Source: Winogradskyella sp. MH6 (GTDB lineage Bacteria; Bacteroidota; Bacteroidia; Flavobacteriales; Flavobacteriaceae). From it: DNA of 64,000 nucleotides. The stretch covers positions 1,054,001 through 1,118,000 of the forward strand of contig NZ_CP094494.1 in assembly GCF_022810765.1 (NCBI RefSeq). Direction: 5' to 3'. Shown in pieces: positions 32,877 to 43,078 of the stretch (positions within the stretch are counted from its first letter, which is position 1; the number at the start of each line of letters is the position of its first letter). Position numbers and translations under genes: made by a program. A model generated the notes under the pieces. The model saw only the letters and a program-made list of their open reading frames with translations. It was not told where the DNA came from and did no database searches.

Positions 32877-33053
32877 ATGGGCAAAAAGAAGAAAGACAAA
32901 AAGCTTAAAAAAGAACGCATTAAAGTTCTTGAAACCTCTGGTTTTGATACATTAGGTAAAGTAAAGTCTAAATGCTGTAAGAAATACAAGAAGGCAGAAC
33001 ACAAACGTTGTAAAAAATGCCCTTGTTTTGATCTTCTAAAAAAAGTAGCTTAA
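32877..33053 (+). CDS. Small Lys/Cys-rich protein
   Basis: 58 residues from ATG 32877 (MGKKKKDKKLKKERIKVLE); an upstream in-frame start at 32853 adds eight less likely residues. Contains SKCCKKYKKAEHKRCKKCPC: six Cys in a basic context, probably metal- or nucleic-acid-binding. Common in Flavobacteriia but uncharacterised. Confidence 0.7.
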   Translation: MGKKKKDKKLKKERIKVLETSGFDTLGKVKSKCCKKYKKAEHKRCKKCPCFDLLKKVA

Positions 33054-33101
33054 AATATTTCTCTTTGTAATGTTTAAGTGTATATGTAGACTTACATACA
33101 C

Positions 33102-33944
33102 ATGAAATATACATTTAAGGAATTCTCCACAGGCGCAATCTTTAATATTGGTAACTCTGACATCCTACAACCGCTAAAAAAAGCACAACAAATAAATCTC
33201 TATACTTTTATTTGGGCAAACTCCAATCCTGTAGAACTTGTTATTGATAGTATACCCTTTACGCTGCCGCCAAACCATATTTTAGCACTTACGCCAATAC
33301 AATACATACAGTATATTGGTGGTAATGATGCGATTTTATATCAATTTAACAGAGAGTTTTACTGTATAAAAGATCATGATCACGAAGTAAGCTGTGCTGG
33401 AATGTTATTTTTTGGGAATATTAATATCCCAATAATTAGTCTTGATGAAAAAGAACAGCAGAAATACAAAACACTTCATGAGGTTTTTATAGACGAACTT
33501 GAAACTAAAGACAACATACAAGCCGAAATGCTCAGAATGTTAATGGGCAGGTTTATTATAAAAAGCACTAGGTTGTTAAAGGCAAAAGAAGGCATTAATG
33601 AAACACCAAAAAGTTCTAAAGTAGATTTACTTAGAGCTTTCAATGTATTAGTGGAGCAGCATTTTAAAGAGGAACACAGTGTGGCTTTCTATGCTGAAAA
33701 GCTTTTTAAGTCTCCCAAAACTCTTTCTAATAATTTTGCAAAACTCAATCATAGCCCACTTCAAATTATACATGAACGTATTATTTTAGAGACCAAACGC
33801 CTTCTCACCTACACTGACAAATCTGCCAAGGAAATTGCTTACGAAGTTGGCTTTGAAGACGCTTCGCACCTTAGCCGATTATTCAAAAAGCACACATCTC
33901 AATCTCCATCAGAATTCAAAAAAGTACTCAAATCTATTGCTTAG
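33102..33944 (+). CDS. AraC-family transcriptional regulator
   Basis: 280 residues. The N-terminal ~170 form a cupin-like sensor without recognised ligand residues (HILALTPIQYIQYIGG). The C-terminal ~95 hold the double helix-turn-helix (VEQHFKEEHSVAFYAEKLFK, SPKTLSNNFAKLNHSP, KEIAYEVGFEDASHLSRLFK). It is followed by a 51-aa gene and an AhpD-like gene on the same strand, the likely targets. Confidence 0.92.
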   Translation: MKYTFKEFSTGAIFNIGNSDILQPLKKAQQINLYTFIWANSNPVELVIDSIPFTLPPNHILALTPIQYIQYIGGNDAILYQFNREFYCIKDHDHEVSCAGMLFFGNINIPIISLDEKEQQKYKTLHEVFIDELETKDNIQAEMLRMLMGRFIIKSTRLLKAKEGINETPKSSKVDLLRAFNVLVEQHFKEEHSVAFYAEKLFKSPKTLSNNFAKLNHSPLQIIHERIILETKRLLTYTDKSAKEIAYEVGFEDASHLSRLFKKHTSQSPSEFKKVLKSIA

Positions 33945-34033
33945 GAAATATTGACAAGGCAATGGGCAAATTCTTCATTCTACTTCCCCTCTCCTAACCT
34001 CATCTTTGTATCATAATTTTAAACACACAAAAG

Positions 34034-34189
34034 ATGAAACATTCAATTAAATCTATATTCAATCTTATTGAAATATTTTCAAAAAGCCCTAAACGCATTA
34101 CAACAAGCACATTATCTAACACACATTGCGAGCACGAGCAATTGCACGATTATTACTGTGACGCAGAGAAACCTCACATTAATCCTTAA
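34034..34189 (+). CDS. Small Cys/His-rich protein (51 aa)
   Basis: MKHSIKSIFNLIEIFSKSPK starts a 51-residue frame, whose second half reads THCEHEQLHDYYCDAEKPHI. Cys and His in C-x-H-x2-H-x4-C order suggest a metal site. Position between the AraC regulator and the AhpD-like gene, good start context and a compact motif argue that it is real though short. Confidence 0.6.
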   Translation: MKHSIKSIFNLIEIFSKSPKRITTSTLSNTHCEHEQLHDYYCDAEKPHINP

Positions 34190-34311
34190 GGAAATAATGA
34201 CATGCATAAGGGAATTATTTTCATTCTATTACTTCCCTTACTACTGCAACTTTATACCATCAAAAAACAAATAATAATCGCTGAAATTATTCAGCATAAA
34301 AATTAAAAATT

Positions 34312-34860
34312 ATGAACACATTTAATGTACCAACAAGAGAAGATGTAAGTACTAACAATCAAGCAATTTTTGACAACCTAAAAAAAGGTTTAGGATTTGT
34401 ACCTAACCTATTTGCAACTTTTGCCCATAGTGACACTGCCTTAGAGAATTACCTGAATTTTTCTAACGCTAAAACATCGTTGTCTGCCAAAGAAAGAGAA
34501 GTTGTAAACCTTGCTGTCAGTCAAGTAAATAATTGTATTTATTGTTTATCTGCACATACTGCAATTGGAAAAATGAACGGTTTTACAGACGAGCAGATTT
34601 TAGAGTTAAGAGGAGGTTATTCTTCTGTAAACAACAAACTAGACGCACTGGCAAAATTAGCTAAGAATGTTACCGAAAATAGAGGACGTACTGATACAGA
34701 TGTTATAGAAAACTTCTTTAACGCAGGATATACAAAAGCTAATTTGATAGACACTATTTCTTTAGTAGGAGACAAAACCATATCTAATTATGTACACAGT
34801 ACTACGCAAGTAGCCGTAGACTTTCCTGAAGCACAGCCATTAGAAACCCAAACTGTATAA
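34312..34860 (+). CDS. AhpD-like alkylhydroperoxidase/carboxymuconolactone decarboxylase
   Basis: 182 residues. The redox motif is NNCIYCLSAH (Cys75, Cys78, His82), with Glu62/Glu in AKEREVVNLAVSQ preceding it, as in AhpD. It probably reduces peroxides or reactive carbonyl compounds. Regulated presumably by the AraC protein upstream; a strong terminator follows. Confidence 0.9.
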   Translation: MNTFNVPTREDVSTNNQAIFDNLKKGLGFVPNLFATFAHSDTALENYLNFSNAKTSLSAKEREVVNLAVSQVNNCIYCLSAHTAIGKMNGFTDEQILELRGGYSSVNNKLDALAKLAKNVTENRGRTDTDVIENFFNAGYTKANLIDTISLVGDKTISNYVHSTTQVAVDFPEAQPLETQTV

Positions 34861-34891
34861 CAGTGGTATTTTTAAATTATTAAGTTTAAAG

Positions 34892-34921
34892 CGCGACTTT
34901 CTTTAAAGTCGCGTTACTTTT
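34892..34921 (+). terminator. Terminator after the AhpD-like gene
   Basis: Stem CGCGACTTT/AAAGTCGCG with loop CTTT, then TTAC and a T run. Confidence 0.85.
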
Positions 34922-35072
34922 TTACAAAAGTCACACCTTTAAAAACAACTATTTTTTATATAAAAATTTAAAAAAATGTCATCATTTATAAATAGTCACA
35001 CTATTTTTATGCAAAAACAAATCTGATAACTAAATAGATTTCGTTTTTATTTGTTTAGCAAGACAATTTTTT

Positions 35073-36581
35073 ATGATAGCATCAGATCAATGGGTAACCT
35101 ACATGTGCATTCTATTAGCAGTATATGCTATTGTTATTCTATATTTTGTAATCCGTGGAGCTCGAAAAAACACAGACATTAAAGACTACGCTGTAGGCAA
35201 TTTAGGATTTCCTGCTTGGGTAGTTGGTTTGTCTTTAGCTGCTTCTATGACTAGTGCAGCTACATTTATTATTAATCCTGGTTTTATTGCACTGTATGGG
35301 TTTTCTGGCATTATTTCTTTTGCTCTCGTCTTACCTATTGCTGCTTTTATTTCGCTAATTGTTTTCACTAAAGGCTTTGTAAAGCAAGGTAATGCCGTAA
35401 AAGCTACAACCATGGCACAGTGGATTGGTAAACGCTACAACAGCAAGAATTACGCCTTCTTCTTTGCGATTATCGCTATGCTTCTAATCACATTTATCGT
35501 ACTCATTAATGTTGGATTAACCCAAGTTATTTCTAAAGCACTTAATGCAGACCCATTTTATGTGTTGCTGTCTATAACAGTGTTTGTATTTGGTTACATG
35601 ATGTTTGGAGGAGCTAATTCTATGGTGTACACCAACACCATCCAAGCTATAATTATGTTTATAGTTGCACTAATTTTAATAGGTTCTGGTTGGGAATATT
35701 TTTCTGATGGTATTAGCGGTATCGTAGAAAAACTCAATACAATTGATCCTAACTTAACTAAACCAACCAACAAAACAAGTTTTTTATTTAGAGATTATTT
35801 TGAAATTATAATTACTCAAATAGTCATTGGTGTGGCAATTGTATGCCAACCACACATTATAACAAAATCACTATTACTTAAAGACTCTAGCAAAATAAAC
35901 ACCTATTTAGCTAGTGGAATCATTTTTATGATTGTATTCTTTTTAGTTGTGGTCGTTGGACTCTATGCTAGAATTAGTTTTCCTGATTTTATGGTAAATG
36001 GCAACAAACTAAAAATGGACGAAATAATACCAACATACGTCGTTACAAAATTCTCAGTTGGTGTTGGGCTAATTATTGTTGTGGGCTTAATTTCTGCCGG
36101 ACTTTCAACTTTAGAAAGTTTAATTCAATCCTTATCTATAACAATTACATCAGATATTATCGATCCTGTTTCAAAAGGAACCTTAGGAAACAAAACTATA
36201 ATGGTGAATAAAATAGTCATTATCGGTTTGGCCATTGTAAGCTTTGTTTTAAGCTGGCAACAAATAAAATCGCCTGATGTAAGTGTTGCTATTTTTGCAC
36301 AAAATGGTGTCTATGCCTATTTTGCTGCTGCTTTTGTTCCTGTATTGTTTGGTACGTTTTTAAAAAACGTTAGTACGCGCTCGGTATTTATTGCCAGTAT
36401 CACAGCAATTGTCGTTCACTTTGGTATTTACTACGGAAGATTAACACCATACATGCAAGAACCTGTAAACAATCCTGGAGTATCAGCGGCTATAGGAATT
36501 GTTTCTTCATTAATTATAGGATTTGTATTTTACAGACTAGATTTAAATAAACAACGTGAATACTCTAGATTGGACAGCTAA
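35073..36581 (+). CDS. Sodium:solute symporter (SSF family)
   Basis: 502 residues, about 13 hydrophobic helices. Family signs: ARKNTDIKDYAVGNLGFPAW, SLAASMTSAATFIINPGFI near residue 55, and MFGGANSMVYTNTIQ near 180. It imports a small organic anion with Na+. First gene of a co-oriented catabolic run; the next gene overlaps it by 26 bases. The neighbours suggest 3-hydroxybutyrate or a related short-chain acid as substrate. Confidence 0.92.
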   Translation: MIASDQWVTYMCILLAVYAIVILYFVIRGARKNTDIKDYAVGNLGFPAWVVGLSLAASMTSAATFIINPGFIALYGFSGIISFALVLPIAAFISLIVFTKGFVKQGNAVKATTMAQWIGKRYNSKNYAFFFAIIAMLLITFIVLINVGLTQVISKALNADPFYVLLSITVFVFGYMMFGGANSMVYTNTIQAIIMFIVALILIGSGWEYFSDGISGIVEKLNTIDPNLTKPTNKTSFLFRDYFEIIITQIVIGVAIVCQPHIITKSLLLKDSSKINTYLASGIIFMIVFFLVVVVGLYARISFPDFMVNGNKLKMDEIIPTYVVTKFSVGVGLIIVVGLISAGLSTLESLIQSLSITITSDIIDPVSKGTLGNKTIMVNKIVIIGLAIVSFVLSWQQIKSPDVSVAIFAQNGVYAYFAAAFVPVLFGTFLKNVSTRSVFIASITAIVVHFGIYYGRLTPYMQEPVNNPGVSAAIGIVSSLIIGFVFYRLDLNKQREYSRLDS

Positions 36582-38058
36582 ATGGGCAGATTACACGCCA
36601 GATAAAATTGCCGTCACCTCTTACGACAGTGGTGAGCAATATTCCTTTAGCGACCTTAACAATTATGCCAATCGCTTAGTAGAAAAATTTAAAAAAATAG
36701 GTCTGCAAGAAGGTAATAGAATCGCCATTTTAGCAGAACATAGCTTAGAATACATTGTATTATTTGTAGCTTGTCAACGCCTCGGCATCATATTAGTCCC
36801 TTTAAATTACAGGTTTTCTGTAAATGAAATTCAGAAACTAATTTTAGACTGTACACCTAGCCTTTTTATATACAGCTCTAATCATTTTGAAAAATTTGAA
36901 GAGCTCAATATCACGAGCAACCATATTTTCAATATTAAAGATATAAGACATTTTTATCTCGATGACACTATAAATATTGAACCAAGAAGCTATAAGATAA
37001 AAGAAAATAATCCATTATTTATTTTTTATACTTCTGGCACAACAGGAAGACCAAAAGGTGTAATTTACACCAACAAAATGCTGTTTTGGAATAGCCTAAA
37101 CACGTCCATGCAATTGGGCATTACCTTTAGAGATTCTACAATCAACACGCTTCCTCCTTATCACACCTCTGGTTGGAATGTGTTTTTAACTCCATTATTG
37201 CACAAAGGAGCTCATATTGGTATGTTAGAAAAGTTTGACCCTAAAAAAGTACTTCAACTTCTAGAAGCTAACAAAACCACACTTTTTATGGCATTGCCAA
37301 CCATGCTGTTAATGATGCAGAAAGACCCAAGTTTTAAAACCATTAGCTTAAAAAAATTACGATACATAATCTCAGGAGGTGAAAAAGTACCACCAGAGTT
37401 GGTTTCGCATTGGAAAACTGAAAAAGACATTTACATAAGACCTGGCTATGGTCTCACAGAAGCTGGTCCAAGCATCACTTCGCTACATCATAAAATGGCA
37501 CAGTTAAAACCTAATTCTATAGGAAAACCCAACTTTTACCTCGAAACTAAAATTGTAGACAAAAACGGAAAAATTGTAAAAAACAATACCATTGGCGAAC
37601 TCTGCATTAAAGGCAATATTGTAACACCTGGTTATTGGAACAACTCCGTAAAAACTAACAATAATATTAAAAGAGGTTGGCTATTTACAGGAGACTTTGC
37701 TTACAGAGATAACGAAGGTTACCTCTATATAAAAGGTCGCAAAAACGACATGTATATTTCTGGAGGAGAAAACATCTATCCGCAAGAAATAGAAACACAT
37801 CTCGAAAGTCTTAAAGACATAAAAAAAGCCGTTGTACTAAGTGTAAAAGACGAAAAATGGGGAGAATGTGGCATTGCTTTTGTAACCTCAACTAATAAAA
37901 CTATAACAGCGCAAGATGTTAGAGCACTTTTAAAAGATAAATTAGTAGCATACAAGCATCCAAAATATATCTTTTTTTTAGACGACATTCCATTAACTAG
38001 TATTGGTAAAGTCTCAAGAAAAAAATTGTTGAAATATTTCAATTCGGTAAAAACGTAA
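36556..38058 (+). CDS. Acyl-CoA synthetase (AMP-forming)
   Basis: 500 residues of the ANL superfamily. The GTG at 36556 is the most upstream start that gives the usual N-terminus (MNTLDWTAKWADYTPDKIAV). Motifs: PLFIFYTSGTTGRPKGVIYT (P-loop, near 157), RPGYGLTEAGP (near 295), GWLFTGDFAYRD (near 374) and GKVSRKKLLKY at the end (catalytic Lys). Activates a carboxylic acid to its CoA thioester; in this operon likely acetoacetate, 3-hydroxybutyrate or another short acid. Overlaps the symporter. Confidence 0.92.
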   Translation: MNTLDWTAKWADYTPDKIAVTSYDSGEQYSFSDLNNYANRLVEKFKKIGLQEGNRIAILAEHSLEYIVLFVACQRLGIILVPLNYRFSVNEIQKLILDCTPSLFIYSSNHFEKFEELNITSNHIFNIKDIRHFYLDDTINIEPRSYKIKENNPLFIFYTSGTTGRPKGVIYTNKMLFWNSLNTSMQLGITFRDSTINTLPPYHTSGWNVFLTPLLHKGAHIGMLEKFDPKKVLQLLEANKTTLFMALPTMLLMMQKDPSFKTISLKKLRYIISGGEKVPPELVSHWKTEKDIYIRPGYGLTEAGPSITSLHHKMAQLKPNSIGKPNFYLETKIVDKNGKIVKNNTIGELCIKGNIVTPGYWNNSVKTNNNIKRGWLFTGDFAYRDNEGYLYIKGRKNDMYISGGENIYPQEIETHLESLKDIKKAVVLSVKDEKWGECGIAFVTSTNKTITAQDVRALLKDKLVAYKHPKYIFFLDDIPLTSIGKVSRKKLLKYFNSVKT

Positions 38059-38063
38059 CACAA

Positions 38064-39008
38064 ATGAAACAATTCAAATTAGTTCTATTATTCACACTAA
38101 TTAGCACTTCAATTTTCTCACAGCAACAAAAAGAACTTATGAAAGACGTACTTTCAGAATATAAATTCAAAATAAAAAACATAGCTTTAGATAGTTTAAA
38201 CATAAGCTATATACAAGAAGGCAAAGGCGATACTACCTTATTATTTCTACATGGTTTAAGCAGTAACTCTGACGCTTGGTCTAAAAATATTGAAGTTCTA
38301 AAAGACAAGTACAATTGCATTGCTGTAGATTTGCCAGGTTACGGTAAGTCATCTAAGCCAATAGCAGACTATACTCCTACTTTTTTTGCTGATGTTACGT
38401 ATCAATTTTTACAAAAATTAGAATTAAAAAATGTTGTTTTAATTGGGCATTCTATGGGTGGACAAGCTAGCATAAAACTTGCCACAAAACACCCTGAAGC
38501 TATCGAAAAACTCATTTTAGTAGCACCTGCAGGCTTAGAACAATTTGCTGAAAATGAAGGAGCTATGATAAAGAGTATTTATACTGCAGACATGGTAAAA
38601 CACACCTCAGACGAGCAAATAAGAAAAAACTATGCGCTTAACTTTTTTAAACAACCAGAGGATGTGACTAAAATGATTGAAGACCGAATTAATATAAAAT
38701 CATCATCAGATTTTGATGAGCACTGCGAGGCTATTGTAAAAAGTGTATCTGGTATGATAGACGATCCTGCTTTTGAAGATTTAAAAAACATCAACCAAGA
38801 GACACTTGTTATTTTTGGAAAGAATGACATGCTTATTCCTAATCGTTATTTTCACCCAACACTATCTGTAGAAAAAGTAGGCAAAATTGCGGAAGAACAC
38901 ATCAAATTAGTAACTGTAGAATTTATTGACGAATCCGGTCATTTTGTTCAATTTGAAAAACCTAAAGACGTTAATTTGCTTATTGAAAGATTTGTTGAAG
39001 CAGACTAA
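38064..39008 (+). CDS. Exported alpha/beta hydrolase
   Basis: 314 residues with signal peptide (about 1-18, STSIFSQ). Nucleophile elbow GHSMGG (Ser about 133), oxyanion HGLSSNSD near 69, acid residue in IFGKNDMLIPN and catalytic His in DESGHFVQFE near 297. A periplasmic esterase or lactonase. Five bases after the CoA synthetase gene. With the dehydrogenase at 43854 it could release hydroxy-acid monomers from oligomers. Confidence 0.9.
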   Translation: MKQFKLVLLFTLISTSIFSQQQKELMKDVLSEYKFKIKNIALDSLNISYIQEGKGDTTLLFLHGLSSNSDAWSKNIEVLKDKYNCIAVDLPGYGKSSKPIADYTPTFFADVTYQFLQKLELKNVVLIGHSMGGQASIKLATKHPEAIEKLILVAPAGLEQFAENEGAMIKSIYTADMVKHTSDEQIRKNYALNFFKQPEDVTKMIEDRINIKSSSDFDEHCEAIVKSVSGMIDDPAFEDLKNINQETLVIFGKNDMLIPNRYFHPTLSVEKVGKIAEEHIKLVTVEFIDESGHFVQFEKPKDVNLLIERFVEAD

Positions 39009-39011
39009 TTA

Positions 39012-40427
39012 ATGAAAAGGAAACTAAAGAAATTTACAGAATTTAGCCAGACTATACTTCCTCACGAAGCTAATTATCTGCAATCTGTAGTTCAGTTTAC
39101 AGACGGAGAGAAACTTCAGATAATAAATCTTTTAATCTCAAATGCCCTATCTAAATTAGAGTTTAAAGATTTTGATACCAAAATCAACAAAAGAAAATAT
39201 TCTTACATAAAAGATTGGGTAGAAAAAAAACTGGCTAGCATCGATGTAGATGCTACAATAGATTGGCTTATTTCTTTAAAAAAGAAGATTCTCACAGATG
39301 CTATTAGCTCTACTGAAGAGTTAGAGTTTCTTCAATATATAATTCATTATAAAACGGTTGAATATAATTTTCAAAGTCTTTATGATCTTGCCAAGGAATA
39401 CAAATCGTACTTATTGGTAAGAATGCGCTACAAAGACCATGAAGTTATTGCAGATTTTTTAACCCATTACGAGTCTACATACCAAAATGCCATAGACATA
39501 CACGAAAAACTCTATGCTGCCACTACCGAAATTACCAACCAATACACACTAAACAATAACGACACCAAACACTTAGAATCTTGGCTGTTTGAGGTATTTA
39601 ACAACCAAGCCCTTGATGGTAAAAACAGATACCAAGCTTTTGTTTTACTCGCTTTTATGTATACCAACTACAACGAGAACAACAAGCTAAAGGCTCTATT
39701 CGACAAAATTGATGTTTATTTTAGTAAAGGCGAAATGTATTCCAGACGTTTACTATCTAATTATTATGCAAGTAGAGTTCTTTTACATTCAAAACAAAAC
39801 GAATTTGACGAAGCAGAATATTATGGTTATCTATCAATACGTCAAAACAACAACGATACTTTGATGTATGTAAACAATTTAGCCGCCATTTTATTACGAA
39901 ACAATAAGGCTAAACAAGCATTTAATCTGCTCGACAAATACAAGGATCTGTATAGAGATGTTCATAATTATCATCAAAAAATTGGGTTTTGCTCTTATTT
40001 AATCCGTGTATACTCAGAATTAGATAAGATGGATTTAGCAGAAGCAACTGCAAAAACATTTTTAAAGAAATATAAGAACGAAGTCCTTCAGCACCGATGG
40101 CATCATTTTTTTACCTCGTACATTAATATTTTAATTTCCAGAGAAAAATATGATGATATTCTTAAGTTGTCTTCAAAATTCAAACTTATTGAAAGAGAAA
40201 AGGAACACCAAAAAAAGAACAATTATGTTCCTAATATATCGTGGAGTATTTCGCTTTCGAGATACATGGAAGGTAAAATAAACTCCGATAAATTACTTGA
40301 AGAAATAAAGCAACCCTTAGAGCTTATTGAGCCAACATTAAACCAAAAACAGCTGATGTTTAAGGTTATAGACAAGCTCTCTAACAATCTTCCTGAAGCA
40401 TTTTTAAAGCTTAAGTCACACATATAA
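39012..40427 (+). CDS. Unknown helical-repeat protein of the catabolic locus
   Basis: 471 residues, nearly all helical, with TPR-like repeats in the second half (EFDEAEYYGYLSIRQNNNDT, NNKAKQAFNLLDKYKDLYRD, KMDLAEATAKTFLKKYKNEV). No signal peptide and no HTH seen. Starts 3 bases after the hydrolase stop. May be a regulator or scaffold; cannot be assigned. Confidence 0.75.
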   Translation: MKRKLKKFTEFSQTILPHEANYLQSVVQFTDGEKLQIINLLISNALSKLEFKDFDTKINKRKYSYIKDWVEKKLASIDVDATIDWLISLKKKILTDAISSTEELEFLQYIIHYKTVEYNFQSLYDLAKEYKSYLLVRMRYKDHEVIADFLTHYESTYQNAIDIHEKLYAATTEITNQYTLNNNDTKHLESWLFEVFNNQALDGKNRYQAFVLLAFMYTNYNENNKLKALFDKIDVYFSKGEMYSRRLLSNYYASRVLLHSKQNEFDEAEYYGYLSIRQNNNDTLMYVNNLAAILLRNNKAKQAFNLLDKYKDLYRDVHNYHQKIGFCSYLIRVYSELDKMDLAEATAKTFLKKYKNEVLQHRWHHFFTSYINILISREKYDDILKLSSKFKLIEREKEHQKKNNYVPNISWSISLSRYMEGKINSDKLLEEIKQPLELIEPTLNQKQLMFKVIDKLSNNLPEAFLKLKSHI

Positions 40428-40584
40428 AAATAATATTTAATGTGTTGTTTTTCAAAGTATTGAATTGTATTTGTGTTTTGATTATTAATTAAAGTCACAT
40501 TTTAATACTCTGTTTTTTGAGCATACATGTTTTCATTTTCACAATAGATTGCAATAAATCTAATTAAACAACTAATCTATAATC

Positions 40585-43068
40585 ATGAAAAAATTATTTC
40601 TATTGCTAACTCTTATTGGCTCTCTATTTGCTAGTGCTCAAAACACTGGGAAAATAGAAGGGAAAATAACCCTCGAAGATGGCATGCCTTTATCTGGTGC
40701 TACAGTTTATATTCAATCTTTAGACAAAGGAACCGTTACAGATTTTGATGGTAAGTACACCATTGATGATGTTGCAGAAGGCACTTATGACATTTCCTTT
40801 TCTTATGTTGGTTTTGAAACCACAACCCAAAGCGTTACGGTTTCTGCTGGCAAAACTACAACGGTGAATACCTCATTAAAAGAATCTGACAGCATGCTTA
40901 ATGAAGTTATTATTACTTCAAGTAAGCAACCACAAAAAATAACAGATGTACCTGCTTCTGTAAGTGTTATTAGAGCAAAAGATATACAAGAGTTTCCTAG
41001 TTTTAATATTGGTGAGCTTGCAGCAAGACAAAAAGGTGTAGACTTTGTTCGTACTGGTGTATTAGGAACTGGTATAAACATCAGAGGTTTTAACTCTGCT
41101 TTTAATTCTAAAAATCTTCAAATAACAGATGATCGTGTGTCTATGTTAATTGCAACAGGATTACCTTACGGCTCTTTTTCAACTGTAACCAAAGATGATA
41201 TAGAACGTGTTGAAATCCTTTTAGGTCCTAACGGAACACTTTACGGACCAAATGCACACAATGGTTTAGTAAGTACTATTACCAAAAACCCTAGAACATC
41301 TGAAGGAACAACATTAGTGTTTGGTGGTGGTAGCCAAAATGTAATTACAGGGCGTTTACGTCATGCACAAGTTATAAACGATAGACTATCTTATAAAGTT
41401 CATTTTGAAAGAACAGCTGGTAGAGAATTTCAGTATGTAGATTCTGTTTATGTTGGTACTACAGCCTACGGAGAAAAAAACTTAGATCGCGATTTTGATG
41501 CTTTAAAGTATGGAGGCGCAGTTCATTATAAAACAGGTAAAAGTTCTGAATTAATTGGTTACTACGGACATAGTAACAACACTAACTTGGCAGTTACAAA
41601 TGCAGGTAGAAACCAAATTAAAGATTGGACATTAGATATTGCTCAGTTAAAATTTGTATCTAAAAACTTCTTTGCCAACACATACTACACTTGGAGTAGA
41701 ACAGATGAAACTTACGCTATTAATCAGCGCACACAAAATTATGTGTCGTTTATAGAAAATGGTTTTTCTGAAGAAGAGTCTTGGAGTCGTTCGTTGTATG
41801 AGCAATGGGTTCCAGCTTTTGGAATAGCTATTCCTAGAGGAGCCTTATTTAAAGATGCTTCAGAACGTTTTAATGCAGAAGCACAATACAACAACAATTG
41901 GGGAGATTTTTATCTTACCGCTGGTGCGCAATATCAATTAGATATGGCAGACTCAGATGGCACTTATTTATTAGATCAAGACGGTCCTATAGAAATTGCA
42001 CAAACAGGTGTTTATGGACAGTTTGAATACAAGATGGATTCTGGATGGAATTTCTTAGTTGGTTTACGAGCAGATAACCACGATTTATACGGAACCAACC
42101 TTTTACCAAAAGCGGCAATTACAAAATCTATAGACGCAGGAACGTTTAGACTTACTTACGGACGTGGTATGGCTGTGCCATCTATCCTTAACCTTAAAGG
42201 GAATTTATTTGGCGGCTTAGTATTAGGTAACGGTGAAGGCTTTACACTAAGCAACGGTAATAAGATAAATGCATTAGAAGTAGAAACCATTAACTCTTTT
42301 GAAGCTGGTTTTAAAGGACAAATATCTGACAAACTGTATATAGATGCTAGTGCTTACTACAACATGTCTGAAAACTTTATAAGTCCGCTTCGTAACATTG
42401 CTGATGCTGCAAACAGTGTTTATGTAACACATATTGGAGATACTCCAATAGACGAAGTATCTCCAGGAGCAAGTGTTTCACCTGCTTTATTAACATACAG
42501 CAACTTTGGTAGTGTAGATACTTACGGATTTGATATTGGCTTAAATTACTATTTCTCAGATGCTGTAAGAGCTTCACTTAACTACTCATATTTTGGTCGT
42601 AGTTTAGACACGAACGATTCAGCTAATGATGGTAACTTAGATGGTGTGGTATTAGAAAGCGAATTACCTATTAACACACCTGCAAACAAATTTAACTTAG
42701 GGTTACACTATACTAAAAACAAGTTCTATGGAGCAGTTTATGGTCGTTGGATAGAAGATTATGATTTCTTTTCAGGGATTAATGTCGCTGCCGAAACTCA
42801 AGATATGGATGGTGATGGTGTAAACGAAATTGTTGAAAATGCCAGAGTTGGAAGAACATGGAATTATGGTCCTTTAGGTGGTTTTGTTGTAGATGCTAAC
42901 ATAGGATATAGTCTTAATGACAACGTTTCCTTAGGTGTTAATGTAACCAACTTATTTGATACTGACATGAGAGAGTTTGTAGCGTCACCAGCTATAGGAC
43001 GTTTAATTTCTTTTGAGCTTAAATACAACGTTAACTTTTTTAAAAACAAAAAGAATAAAGACGATTAA
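40585..43068 (+). CDS. TonB-dependent receptor with carboxypeptidase-like domain
   Basis: 827 residues: signal peptide about 1-18, carboxypeptidase-regulatory-like beta-sandwich about 22-100 (GKIEGKITLEDGMPLSGATV), plug about 115-230 (PASVSVIRAKDIQEFPSFNI, LLGPNGTLYGPNAHNGLVST), then a 22-strand barrel. Inner ligand unknown. Lies inside the catabolic run, 157 bases after the helical-repeat gene and 10 bases before the next hydrolase; it should import the oligomeric or hydrophobic substrate of this pathway. Confidence 0.93.
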   Translation: MKKLFLLLTLIGSLFASAQNTGKIEGKITLEDGMPLSGATVYIQSLDKGTVTDFDGKYTIDDVAEGTYDISFSYVGFETTTQSVTVSAGKTTTVNTSLKESDSMLNEVIITSSKQPQKITDVPASVSVIRAKDIQEFPSFNIGELAARQKGVDFVRTGVLGTGINIRGFNSAFNSKNLQITDDRVSMLIATGLPYGSFSTVTKDDIERVEILLGPNGTLYGPNAHNGLVSTITKNPRTSEGTTLVFGGGSQNVITGRLRHAQVINDRLSYKVHFERTAGREFQYVDSVYVGTTAYGEKNLDRDFDALKYGGAVHYKTGKSSELIGYYGHSNNTNLAVTNAGRNQIKDWTLDIAQLKFVSKNFFANTYYTWSRTDETYAINQRTQNYVSFIENGFSEEESWSRSLYEQWVPAFGIAIPRGALFKDASERFNAEAQYNNNWGDFYLTAGAQYQLDMADSDGTYLLDQDGPIEIAQTGVYGQFEYKMDSGWNFLVGLRADNHDLYGTNLLPKAAITKSIDAGTFRLTYGRGMAVPSILNLKGNLFGGLVLGNGEGFTLSNGNKINALEVETINSFEAGFKGQISDKLYIDASAYYNMSENFISPLRNIADAANSVYVTHIGDTPIDEVSPGASVSPALLTYSNFGSVDTYGFDIGLNYYFSDAVRASLNYSYFGRSLDTNDSANDGNLDGVVLESELPINTPANKFNLGLHYTKNKFYGAVYGRWIEDYDFFSGINVAAETQDMDGDGVNEIVENARVGRTWNYGPLGGFVVDANIGYSLNDNVSLGVNVTNLFDTDMREFVASPAIGRLISFELKYNVNFFKNKKNKDD

Positions 43069-43078
43069 GTTTTAAGCA

